Virus record (IMG/VR): IMGVR_UViG_3300047560_001667
Location: 1 to 63,739 of that record
DNA: 63,739 bases
DNA from: a virus
Direction: 5' to 3' (one strand)
In this document: in pieces, positions 49,223-55,952 of the stretch
Layout of the letters: every line of letters begins with the position of its first letter
How positions within the stretch are numbered: position 1 is the first letter of the stretch
Translations under genes and position numbers: made by a program
The notes under the pieces: generated by a model
Databases searched by the model: none
What the model was told of the DNA's origin: nothing
Seen by the model: only the letters and a program-made list of their open reading frames with translations

Positions 49223-51715
49223 CTAGAAGGGAATGTCCATTTTTTCGACATACATTTTTTCAAATCTGTCAAGTATTTCTGCCTCATCAACCTCAGACTT
49301 GTGCCATATGACACTCTGAATGCGAACACCATTTATCATTTTACTGATGCGATTAGGGAATTTTTGATAACCAAGCTCAAGCATAATTCGTTTCAAAGTA
49401 TTGGTCATAGGTAATTTATCCCCTGCACCACCCCCTGCACCAAAAAGATCATCTTCATGCTTTTTACGCAGTAAACTCACATCAACGACACGATCATTGA
49501 TTAGATGACAGGAATGATGTGCAATAGCGTCACGCACCACTTCAAGATCATGCGATACACCATAATCAATCATCATGCCGCGTGATGCTGTCACAGGCGC
49601 ACGACCCCTGCAATTAAAACGCTCACTAATCTTACGACCACTGTTTAAATACCATGCGATAGCGTCAATGCGACGAAGTGTCTCGCTAAACAGCTCAGCG
49701 AAATACGCCTCAACCCCATGCGCTCCACCAAAATGCTTAAACAACTGCGCTTCAGTTTGAAAACGCGAATACAAGATACCGTACCTGCGATCATTACCCG
49801 TAATCGGTATCGCATCTTGGTGATTAGTTAAAAGAAAATAGGAACAGAAATTAGGAACAGTTCGATGATCCCTCCCCTTCTGCTCTATCTGTACAGTGTC
49901 GTTAGTGATAAACGGTTTCATCTTATCCATCACTTCCCATCTATTCGACCCTGCTACGCGTATCTCTTCAACCACATTGACTGTCGAGCCGTAAGCCCAA
50001 CCCGTGAAGCGTTCTTGAATAGTAGATGCGTCAACCTTGTTAACATTACTACCAAGACATTCCTCAAGTACCTTTACAAAATACGATTTACCACAACCGT
50101 CCACACCTTGCAAAAGTAACGCCCACTGCACACGCTCACCTTCATTTCTAACCACATGACAAAGCCAATCAAGCAATATCTCTTGCTCACTTTCATCGAC
50201 CAGTATGTGCTTGACGTGAGCCACAAATAAATCAATGACGCGTGCACCGTCTTCATCAATGCCCACTTCACCCGCCTCAACATCAGGTTCATACGGTGCA
50301 ACACCTTGACGTGTGTACGTATTCGCCATGGATTTACCATTCATTACAAATATAGACTCACCGCGAGGCCAATACATCATGTCAACCACTGTCTGCAAAC
50401 GCCAGTCTGTGAGAGCCATTGATGCAGCGGTACGCTCCGCCACCAAGCATTCACCCTCTCTATCATACTTGGCATTGAACGCCTCTTTGCGTATAGCATA
50501 TCCCAAATCTAAATTAGCAAACTCACAAGTACTTTCAACATACACCCAACCATCAAGCCAACTCGGAGCTTCAACGCAAGTAGTCAGCTCACGCTTACGA
50601 GGCATCAGCTCACGAGCAATGGCAGCCTTGGTAACACCAACAGCTTTCCCCCATGTATTGAATATCTCTTGCGCTATCTGCTGACGCTTAGTCTGAGGAA
50701 CAACGTGCAAAGGTAACTTAACAAGCTTTGACTTCAACTCTTCAAATTGAACATCCGTGTAAACACCACCTCCCGCATCGAGATCCGACATCACAGACTC
50801 AACCATCGCTGAGCCAATGTCAGCGCCACTGTCCTTGACCATTTTAATAACAGATGCGAAGGTAACGGGATTGCGCACCTGACGAATGGTGTTGTACTTA
50901 TACTTAATCTCACGTAACTGAGCATCAGTTTGTGTGGGGTTGAGCGCTGTCCAGTCGTAGACTTTGTGATAACCTTTATCACTACCTCGATACTGATGAC
51001 GCAGCCCCTGTAGCACTCGAAACCACTCATCATAGTCGAGCCCCTCTGCTGGGAAAGCAGCGAGATACGCATCAACCTCAGCATCGCTGATATCAAGTGG
51101 CTCATGAGCAACCGCCATCTCAAGTGCGTTATCAACGCTATCCTCAATAGCCATCAATCCCTGTGAGATTTCCTCAGCAGTAAAGAAGCTATCATCAGTC
51201 ACTTGAAAATCACCCAGTGAACTCTCGCTGAACGTGAACGCACCATCAAGCGTCTTAACACAAGGCTTGTACATGAACTGAGAAGGCGTGGAAGAGCAAT
51301 CATCAAAACCATATTGTGGATAACTCGCTATGAACTTCTCAGCTAACTTCTCATACTCATCACCGCTAATATCACGCGACAAAGGAATGACAATACGAAA
51401 GCGCATCACATCAGCTGTGCTACGCCATGTAGAGTACACAACGTAATTAAAATTAAAGAGTGACAAGTCAAACTCAAGGTCAGTTAAATCACCCTCATAC
51501 TCATCAACGTCAACAGTAAGTAAACTGCGAAACATAAGGTTATCATCATTGCGATAATCATTTTTAAACTGACCACCAACGAGCCACCCAAACTGCTCCT
51601 TATCACTGCCAACTTTAAGCGTGCTGAGTGTGTTAACAATAGTCTTCCATGAGACTGATTTATGAGCACACTCAGCAATACTTAAAATCCCTGCACTAAT
51701 GGTGTACTTACGCAT
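49223..51715 (-). CDS. Primase-polymerase/helicase (PrimPol plus D5-like/VapE-type ATPase)
   Basis: I use the ATG at 51715, just after a GGGGGTGAT ribosome site. The 830-aa protein has an N-terminal PrimPol-like domain (LTVDVDEYEGDLTDLEFD with catalytic acidic pair near 71, then TWRSTADVMRFRIVIPLSRD), a PriCT-like segment (EWFRVLQGLRHQYRGSDKG) and a C-terminal superfamily 3-type ATPase with LLQGVDGCGKSYFVKVLEEC (Walker A near 538), VEEIRVAG and LLTNHQDAIPITGNDRRYGI. It likely unwinds and primes DNA at the phage origin. It is minus-strand, opposite its plus-strand replication partners. Confidence 0.9.
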   Translation of the reverse strand: MRKYTISAGILSIAECAHKSVSWKTIVNTLSTLKVGSDKEQFGWLVGGQFKNDYRNDDNLMFRSLLTVDVDEYEGDLTDLEFDLSLFNFNYVVYSTWRSTADVMRFRIVIPLSRDISGDEYEKLAEKFIASYPQYGFDDCSSTPSQFMYKPCVKTLDGAFTFSESSLGDFQVTDDSFFTAEEISQGLMAIEDSVDNALEMAVAHEPLDISDAEVDAYLAAFPAEGLDYDEWFRVLQGLRHQYRGSDKGYHKVYDWTALNPTQTDAQLREIKYKYNTIRQVRNPVTFASVIKMVKDSGADIGSAMVESVMSDLDAGGGVYTDVQFEELKSKLVKLPLHVVPQTKRQQIAQEIFNTWGKAVGVTKAAIARELMPRKRELTTCVEAPSWLDGWVYVESTCEFANLDLGYAIRKEAFNAKYDREGECLVAERTAASMALTDWRLQTVVDMMYWPRGESIFVMNGKSMANTYTRQGVAPYEPDVEAGEVGIDEDGARVIDLFVAHVKHILVDESEQEILLDWLCHVVRNEGERVQWALLLQGVDGCGKSYFVKVLEECLGSNVNKVDASTIQERFTGWAYGSTVNVVEEIRVAGSNRWEVMDKMKPFITNDTVQIEQKGRDHRTVPNFCSYFLLTNHQDAIPITGNDRRYGILYSRFQTEAQLFKHFGGAHGVEAYFAELFSETLRRIDAIAWYLNSGRKISERFNCRGRAPVTASRGMMIDYGVSHDLEVVRDAIAHHSCHLINDRVVDVSLLRKKHEDDLFGAGGGAGDKLPMTNTLKRIMLELGYQKFPNRISKMINGVRIQSVIWHKSEVDEAEILDRFEKMYVEKMDIPF

Positions 51716-51899
51716 TATCACCCCCACTCAATCCTTGTTTAATCTTATTATATGTACCCACAGTGAGATTCGTCGCCCTACCGTGCTTAACATTCCAGAT
51801 GGTGACATAACTCACATCACACTGCTCACCTATCTGTCTAAGCGACTTATCATCGTAGGTCTTCAAGAGTTCTTGTAGCTCTTGCAAAAAATCATTCAT
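51708..51899 (-). CDS. Helix-turn-helix regulator (63 aa)
   Basis: The sequence KSLRQIGEQCDVSYVTIWNV followed by KHGRATNLTVGTYNKIKQGL is a helix-turn-helix (recognition helix around SYVTIWNVKHG). It overlaps the start of the primase-helicase by eight bases, so both are co-transcribed. A perfect dyad lies just upstream and may be its own operator. Confidence 0.85.
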   Translation of the reverse strand: MNDFLQELQELLKTYDDKSLRQIGEQCDVSYVTIWNVKHGRATNLTVGTYNKIKQGLSGGDNA

Positions 51900-51921
51900 A
51901 AAAAAAAATCCTTGCGTTTAT

Positions 51922-51939
51922 TGTTAAATGAGATTAACA
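51922..51939. promoter_or_regulatory. Dyad TGTTAA-N6-TTAACA between divergent genes
   Basis: TGTTAA (51922-51927) and TTAACA (51934-51939) are perfect inverted arms around ATGAGA. They lie 22 bases before the helix-turn-helix gene (minus) and 50 bases before the plus-strand gene at 51992. A plausible operator for the regulator; no exact second copy was seen. Confidence 0.65.
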
Positions 51940-51991
51940 TCATATCGCAGTTTAATTTTTAGTCAAACAATTTATTTTTAGGAGTTACAAA

Positions 51992-52237
51992 ATGAAATAT
52001 ATACAAATACTGACATTGGATAATGAATACTTCAGTATAAACTTAGACCAACAAAGCTACATTAAGATTTCAGGCGATGATGAAGTGTTGTTTTTTAGTA
52101 ACAACTATCAATTAGTATTTACAAGTACTGAAAAGATAAGAGATATAACTGCCATCCGTATTAGTCAAGATACGATGGATATGCTTCAAGACGCAATAAT
52201 AGATGCGGTAGATATAATCACTGATCCTGATTGTTAA
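51992..52237 (+). CDS. Hypothetical acidic protein (81 aa)
   Basis: Starts MKYIQILTLDNEYFSINLDQ after TTTAGGAGTT. The product is acidic and beta-rich in the first half (YIKISGDDEVLFFSNNYQLV), helical at the end. No family is recognised. It is convergent with the Cro-like gene and overlaps it by four bases. Confidence 0.65.
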   Translation: MKYIQILTLDNEYFSINLDQQSYIKISGDDEVLFFSNNYQLVFTSTEKIRDITAIRISQDTMDMLQDAIIDAVDIITDPDC

Positions 52238-52422
52238 CAAAGCTCAGTCGCTTTGAACTCCCCTGCTGTGATTTTCTCAATCTGTATAGCACGAGCAGGG
52301 GGGACAATGCCGCTGAGTATCCACGAGCTAACGGAGGCTCGTGTAACACCAAGCTCACGCGCCATAGCAGATTGATTCCCAAAGTAAGCGATAACAGCGG
52401 TGAGTTTGTTTTTATTTTTCAT
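52234..52422 (-). CDS. P22 Cro/YdaS-like transcription regulator (62 aa)
   Basis: AVIAYFGNQSAMARELGVTR, then ASVSSWILSGIVPPARAIQI and EKITAGEFKATEL match the P22 Cro/YdaS family: helix-turn-helix with GxVPPxRAIQIEKxTxGxF. This class binds operator DNA in early regions of lambdoid phages. In a phage with no visible integrase, a lone Cro-like protein would more likely time early transcription than hold lysogeny. Confidence 0.9.
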   Translation of the reverse strand: MKNKNKLTAVIAYFGNQSAMARELGVTRASVSSWILSGIVPPARAIQIEKITAGEFKATELC

Positions 52423-52434
52423 TAATATTTATCC

Positions 52435-52468
52435 TTGTCATTCAAAGTAAGTTAGGCTATGATTGACA
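52435..52468 (+). promoter_or_regulatory. Promoter of the middle/replication operon, with motif copy 4
   Basis: TTGTCA (52435-52440) with TATGAT (52458-52463) at 17-base spacing is a strong sigma70-like promoter. Overlapping it, AGTTAGGCTATGATTGACA (52450-52468) matches the 19-bp motif in 18 to 19 key positions except the first base. It faces the DUF2800/DUF2815 genes and lies upstream of the divergent Cro-like gene. Confidence 0.75.
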
Positions 52469-52498
52469 TTCTACTATAACAAAATTAAAAGGCAACAC

Positions 52499-52870
52499 AT
52501 GGCACGTACAATAATAAGCAAATACCTTGATCATAGTTTAACCAGAAAGCTATGCTTGAGTGGTACTCATCTTGATAAAGTATTAAACGAGTTAAACAAG
52601 TTAAAAACTGAGATGCTCATTGAGCATCAAAAATGTACAGCAGGGGCTGATCAAATACATATTAGGATTAGAATTCGACAAGGTGATGGTACTAGAAGTA
52701 CTGACGATCAAGATTGTTCATTGGCAAGTTTCTCATCACCTATTAAATCGGCTGACATAGAAGAAGTCACAGACTGGTATGCAATAATTGAATTGTATTC
52801 GATATGTCATATGGAAGGTGAAGATAACTATATAAGCTTAAAAGAAATAATTGAAATGGGTAAATCATGA
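52499..52870 (+). CDS. Hypothetical protein, first gene of the replication operon (123 aa)
   Basis: I use the ATG at 52499 after AAAAGGCAACAC; the earlier TTG at 52463 overlaps the promoter. The protein begins MARTIISKYLDHSLTRKLCL, has a helical first half and an acidic, beta-rich second half (TDWYAIIELYSICHMEGEDN). No domain is recognised. The stop overlaps the next ATG. Confidence 0.65.
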   Translation: MARTIISKYLDHSLTRKLCLSGTHLDKVLNELNKLKTEMLIEHQKCTAGADQIHIRIRIRQGDGTRSTDDQDCSLASFSSPIKSADIEEVTDWYAIIELYSICHMEGEDNYISLKEIIEMGKS

Positions 52871-53091
52871 AAACATATGAGCAGTGGCTTGACAACAAAC
52901 CCGATGACGAGGTGATGCGTAGTGCTTACGCTAACTACGTCAATGAAACAGTACGTAGTGGGTCAACGCGAACAGCGCCCATCATTAAACCACCACTCGA
53001 AGACCGAGTGGCATATTTAGAAAAAGAATTAAGAAAAACAATTGTCCAACTTGAAATACTTAAATTAAAATTTGCTGGAGAACTAAAATGA
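52867..53091 (+). CDS. Hypothetical protein (74 aa)
   Basis: Starts MKTYEQWLDNKPDDEVMRSA in an ATGA overlap. The C-terminal half is a coiled coil (EDRVAYLEKELRKTIVQLEI). No family recognised; it lies in the operon leading to the DUF2800 nuclease and may be an accessory of the recombination genes. Confidence 0.6.
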   Translation: MKTYEQWLDNKPDDEVMRSAYANYVNETVRSGSTRTAPIIKPPLEDRVAYLEKELRKTIVQLEILKLKFAGELK

Positions 53092-53486
53092 AACTAGAAA
53101 ATATGACCAACAAAGAACTTGCAAACTTCTTGCGAGCAATCTCAGCGTACACATCGAGCACTAGCTTTACAAAAGAAACCATTGACCTCATGGCTGATCT
53201 CCTTGATGCACTGGCTACCCCTGCTACCTCTACATCAGAAGTAACACCAGAAGCGCAAGAGTGCATCGACGCTAAAGAAGACCCAGCGCCTGAGCAACCA
53301 GCTGTGGAGCAAACACAAGTTATCAATAGACAAGATTTAAAAGACTTGTGCATGTCACTTGTGCGTGCTAACCCCGATATGAGACCCATCATTAAGAACA
53401 TCATTAGCGGGTATGGCGCAACGACTATTGATAAAGTCGTTGAAGCAGATTTACCTGCACTTAAATCTAAACTGGAGTCACTCTAA
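53088..53486 (+). CDS. Hypothetical replication-operon protein (132 aa)
   Basis: N-terminal MKLENMTNKELANFLRAISA, a Pro/Glu/Thr-rich linker in the middle, then QDLKDLCMSLVRANPDMRPI and GYGATTIDKVVEADLPALKS. The C-terminal block is a pattern I recall directly upstream of DUF2800 genes in many phages. Function unknown; overlaps both neighbours by one to four bases. Confidence 0.7.
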   Translation: MKLENMTNKELANFLRAISAYTSSTSFTKETIDLMADLLDALATPATSTSEVTPEAQECIDAKEDPAPEQPAVEQTQVINRQDLKDLCMSLVRANPDMRPIIKNIISGYGATTIDKVVEADLPALKSKLESL

Positions 53487-54592
53487 TGGCTGCCCATGCT
53501 GAGCTATCCGCGAGCGGTAGTGCAACGTGGCTCAACTGCGCAGGCTCAGTTGAAGCGCAGCGCCAGTATGCACGCACCAGCTCTCGCTTCGCTGATGAGG
53601 GTACAGCTGCACACTCTCTAGCCGATATTTGTTTAACTAAAGGCGTATCACCATTTGATTATGAGAATGTCTTAGATCCTGAGACAGGGATTACCATCAC
53701 ACATGAGATGTGCCTGCATGTGCAAACTTACTTAGACTACATCGCTGAGTTTTCTGGTGAGAAGTTTTTTGAGCAACGCGTAGACTACAGTGATTATGCA
53801 CCTGAAGGTTTTGGTACCGCTGACTGCATCATCATTGACGATACGACGCTGCATATCATTGATCTCAAGTACGGCAAAGGTATCAAGGTCTATGCTGATA
53901 GCACACAGTTATCTATCTATGCGCTCGGTGCTGTACATGAGTTCGGTTTTATCTACGATATTAAGACAATCAAAAAGCATATCGTGCAACCGCGTCTCGA
54001 TAACATCGATGAACACGAGATGACTATCGATGAACTATATCAATTCGGTGAAGAGGTGAAAGCAAAAGCTAAGCTCGCTATGCTACCCGATGCGCCGCGT
54101 ACACCTGGGGAGAAGCAATGCCAATGGTGTAGTCACAAAGCACGCTGCCCTGAGTTACTCAAACTAACGCAAGACACCTTGCTTGGTGACTTTGATAACT
54201 TGTCTCAGGTGAACACCTTATCCGATGAGCAGCTAAGCAATGCCCTCAGTAATGCAGCACTCATCAAGTCATGGCTCTCTGCTGTAGAAGATACCGTCAG
54301 AGCTAAGCTTGAGAACGGTGAAGCCTTTGATGGTTTTAAAATAGTTGAAGGTCGCAGCAGTCGTGAGTGGGCTGACCAGTCTATCGCTGAAGCGGTACTC
54401 TCTAAAGACTACGCTAACTACGAGCTGTATGAAACATCATTCATCTCTGTAGCTAAAGCTGAGAAGCTAGTGGGTAAGAAGAATATGGAAGAGCTTAATG
54501 CGATCATCATTAAAAAGTCTGGTAAGCCGACACTTGTACCGGCTTCAGATAAACGTCCTTCACTGGGTATCTGTGCAAACGACTTTGATTAA
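53486..54592 (+). CDS. DUF2800 family Cas4/RecB-like nuclease (368 aa)
   Basis: MAAHAELSASGSATWLNCAG and FADEGTAAHSLADICL are the N-terminal hallmarks of DUF2800. The PD-(D/E)XK core GTADCIIIDDTTLHIIDLKY then GKGIKVYADSTQL lies near residues 110-135, and a C-terminal cysteine cluster CQWCSHKARC near residue 210 would complete an iron-sulfur site as in Cas4. The usual partner DUF2815 follows, and the pair likely acts in recombination or replication of phage DNA. Confidence 0.92.
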   Translation: MAAHAELSASGSATWLNCAGSVEAQRQYARTSSRFADEGTAAHSLADICLTKGVSPFDYENVLDPETGITITHEMCLHVQTYLDYIAEFSGEKFFEQRVDYSDYAPEGFGTADCIIIDDTTLHIIDLKYGKGIKVYADSTQLSIYALGAVHEFGFIYDIKTIKKHIVQPRLDNIDEHEMTIDELYQFGEEVKAKAKLAMLPDAPRTPGEKQCQWCSHKARCPELLKLTQDTLLGDFDNLSQVNTLSDEQLSNALSNAALIKSWLSAVEDTVRAKLENGEAFDGFKIVEGRSSREWADQSIAEAVLSKDYANYELYETSFISVAKAEKLVGKKNMEELNAIIIKKSGKPTLVPASDKRPSLGICANDFD

Positions 54593-54601
54593 AAATAAAA
54601 G

Positions 54602-54657
54602 TTGACACCTCAAAAGTGTCAGCGTACAATTGACATCGGCAACTTAGCCAATACAAC
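54602..54657 (+). promoter_or_regulatory. Double promoter before DUF2815, with motif copy 5
   Basis: TTGACA (54602-54607) with TACAAT (54625-54630) at 17 bases is a near-consensus sigma70 promoter. The overlapping motif TGTCAGCGTACAATTGACA (54617-54635) supplies a second TTGACA (54630-54635) with TACAAC (54652-54657) 16 bases later. TGACAC...GTGTCA (54603-54621) adds a dyad at the first -35. It is the strongest promoter seen in the window and lies upstream of the structured RNA region. Confidence 0.85.
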
Positions 54658-54678
54658 TTAATTTAAAAGGATACAATC

Positions 54679-55194
54679 ATGAGTTCTAAATTAAAATTAC
54701 AAAATGTACGTTTGTCTTTTCCATCTTTGTTTAACAAAGCTGTGTTCAACGGCAACGTAACAAAATATGAAGCCACATTTTTAATGCCTAAAGGTTCACC
54801 TCAGCACAAACAAACGCAAGCAGCCATCGATGCGTTCATTGCTGAGAAGTTCCAAGGCAAAGCCCCTAAAGGTTTGAAGATCACCGCTTTTACTGACGGT
54901 GATGAAAAAGATTATGATGGTTATGAAAACCAAATGGCGTTAAAAGGTGGTAGCACTAAGCGTGTACTGCTTATCGACAAAGACAAAACACCATTGACCG
55001 AAGAAGATGGCCGCCTCTATGCAGGTTGTTATGTCAACGCTATCGTGGAGTTTTGGTATAGTGACCATCCATTAGGTGGTAAACAGATTCTAGGCAACTT
55101 ACTTGGCGTTCAGTTCGCTAAAGATGGCGAACCGTTTGGTGATAACACCGGAGCAAGTATCGATGACTTTGATGAGATCGATGACGAGTTCTAA
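54679..55194 (+). CDS. DUF2815 family single-stranded-DNA-binding-like protein (171 aa)
   Basis: SSKLKLQNVRLSFPSLFNKA and YEATFLMPKGSPQHKQTQAA, then GGKQILGNLLGVQFAKDGEP, are the DUF2815 pattern. The acidic tail (SIDDFDEIDDEF) resembles the C-terminal protein-docking tail of SSBs. The family always sits beside DUF2800, and a replication-linked SSB role is likely. It has a strong promoter and the AAAAGGATACAATC ribosome leader. Confidence 0.9.
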   Translation: MSSKLKLQNVRLSFPSLFNKAVFNGNVTKYEATFLMPKGSPQHKQTQAAIDAFIAEKFQGKAPKGLKITAFTDGDEKDYDGYENQMALKGGSTKRVLLIDKDKTPLTEEDGRLYAGCYVNAIVEFWYSDHPLGGKQILGNLLGVQFAKDGEPFGDNTGASIDDFDEIDDEF

Positions 55195-55204
55195 GTAATA
55201 CCTA

Positions 55205-55888
55205 TCTGCACCTCAGTAATGGGGTGCAGAGCTATCAGTGAAACATCCTGTATTTACTCTAGGGGCGTTTCTTGCTACAGACACACACTCAACCGCAGGG
55301 TGTTTCACTGATGGTTAACACCATAAAAGAGCAAACAGCATAGAAATATGCTCAATGGTTGTGCGGACGATGGGTGATATAGGACGCACTGACAGCTTGG
55401 AAAGACAAGCATTATCAAATACTATTTAATTGGGTGTAAAGCTCAGGGTTAATCGAAATGTCACTCGACGGAGTGAAAACTAGATTGCGATAATTTTAAT
55501 TAAACACCTAGATAGTGCGCATAACTAGGCAGTAATTAAAAGAATGCTAGAGCGTCCCATGTGATTGGGAAGGTCACCCGTGTGGGTCACCCAATTAAAT
55601 AGTATTTATGACAGCTTGGAAAGACAAGCACTATCAATGAGTAGGTTTGTGGGTGTCCTCACAGACCCAAAAAAGGTGTGAGCAGTCGTGTAATGATGTA
55701 GTTTCACGTTAAGTAACAGACTTACTCATTGATAGCTTGGAAAGACAAGCACTATGAATAAAAGCCGTTAGAAAAGGTGCATAAATACAAACAATTATGC
55801 TGGGCGTGAAGCGGCTTTTCTTGATAGTTCTAAGTAACATCTTTCTTTTAACCAAGACGATATATCAAGCGACTTAGTTCTATCATCA
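55205..55888 (+). ncRNA. Large structured RNA region with three repeated hairpins (candidate ornate ncRNA)
   Basis: No gene lies in this stretch, yet it is dense in paired arms. In order: TCTGCACC/GGTGCAGA (55205/55223); ATCAGTGAAACA/TGTTTCACTGAT (55234/55301); AGCATA-GAAA-TATGCT (55337-55352); hairpin unit 1 GCTTG-GAAAGA-CAAGC (55395-55410); a 19-bp arm pair AATACTATTTAATTGGGTG/CACCCAATTAAATAGTATT (55418/55588); unit 2 (55614-55629); CTATCAATGAGTA/TACTCATTGATAG (55631/55723); unit 3 (55735-55750); AAAAGCCG/CGGCTTTT (55760/55812); TGATAGTTCTAAGT/ACTTAGTTCTATCA (55822/55872). A terminator follows directly. The layout resembles an ornate large phage RNA. Shared transcription with DUF2815 is likely. 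Confidence 0.7.
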
Positions 55889-55889
55889 C

Positions 55890-55927
55890 AACCTCTATGC
55901 TTTCCTCTATGAGCATAGAGGTTTTTT
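55890..55927 (+). terminator. Strong terminator after the structured RNA region
   Basis: AACCTCTATGCT (55890-55901) and AGCATAGAGGTT (55912-55923) form a 12-bp perfect stem with a 10-base loop, running into six T. It lies 25 bases before the DNA polymerase ATG, so polymerase expression would need read-through or antitermination. Confidence 0.93.
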
Positions 55928-55952
55928 CACATCTATTATAAGGATACCCCTT

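Noticed and set aside
51708-52422. Lysogeny switch with integrase
   Set aside because: Cro-like and helix-turn-helix genes are present, but I found no integrase, excisionase pair, attachment site or CI-size repressor. A timing role is simpler.
55205-55927. Group I intron or retron RNA
   Set aside because: There is no split gene on either side, no reverse transcriptase, and the repeated hairpins do not follow a group I core layout.
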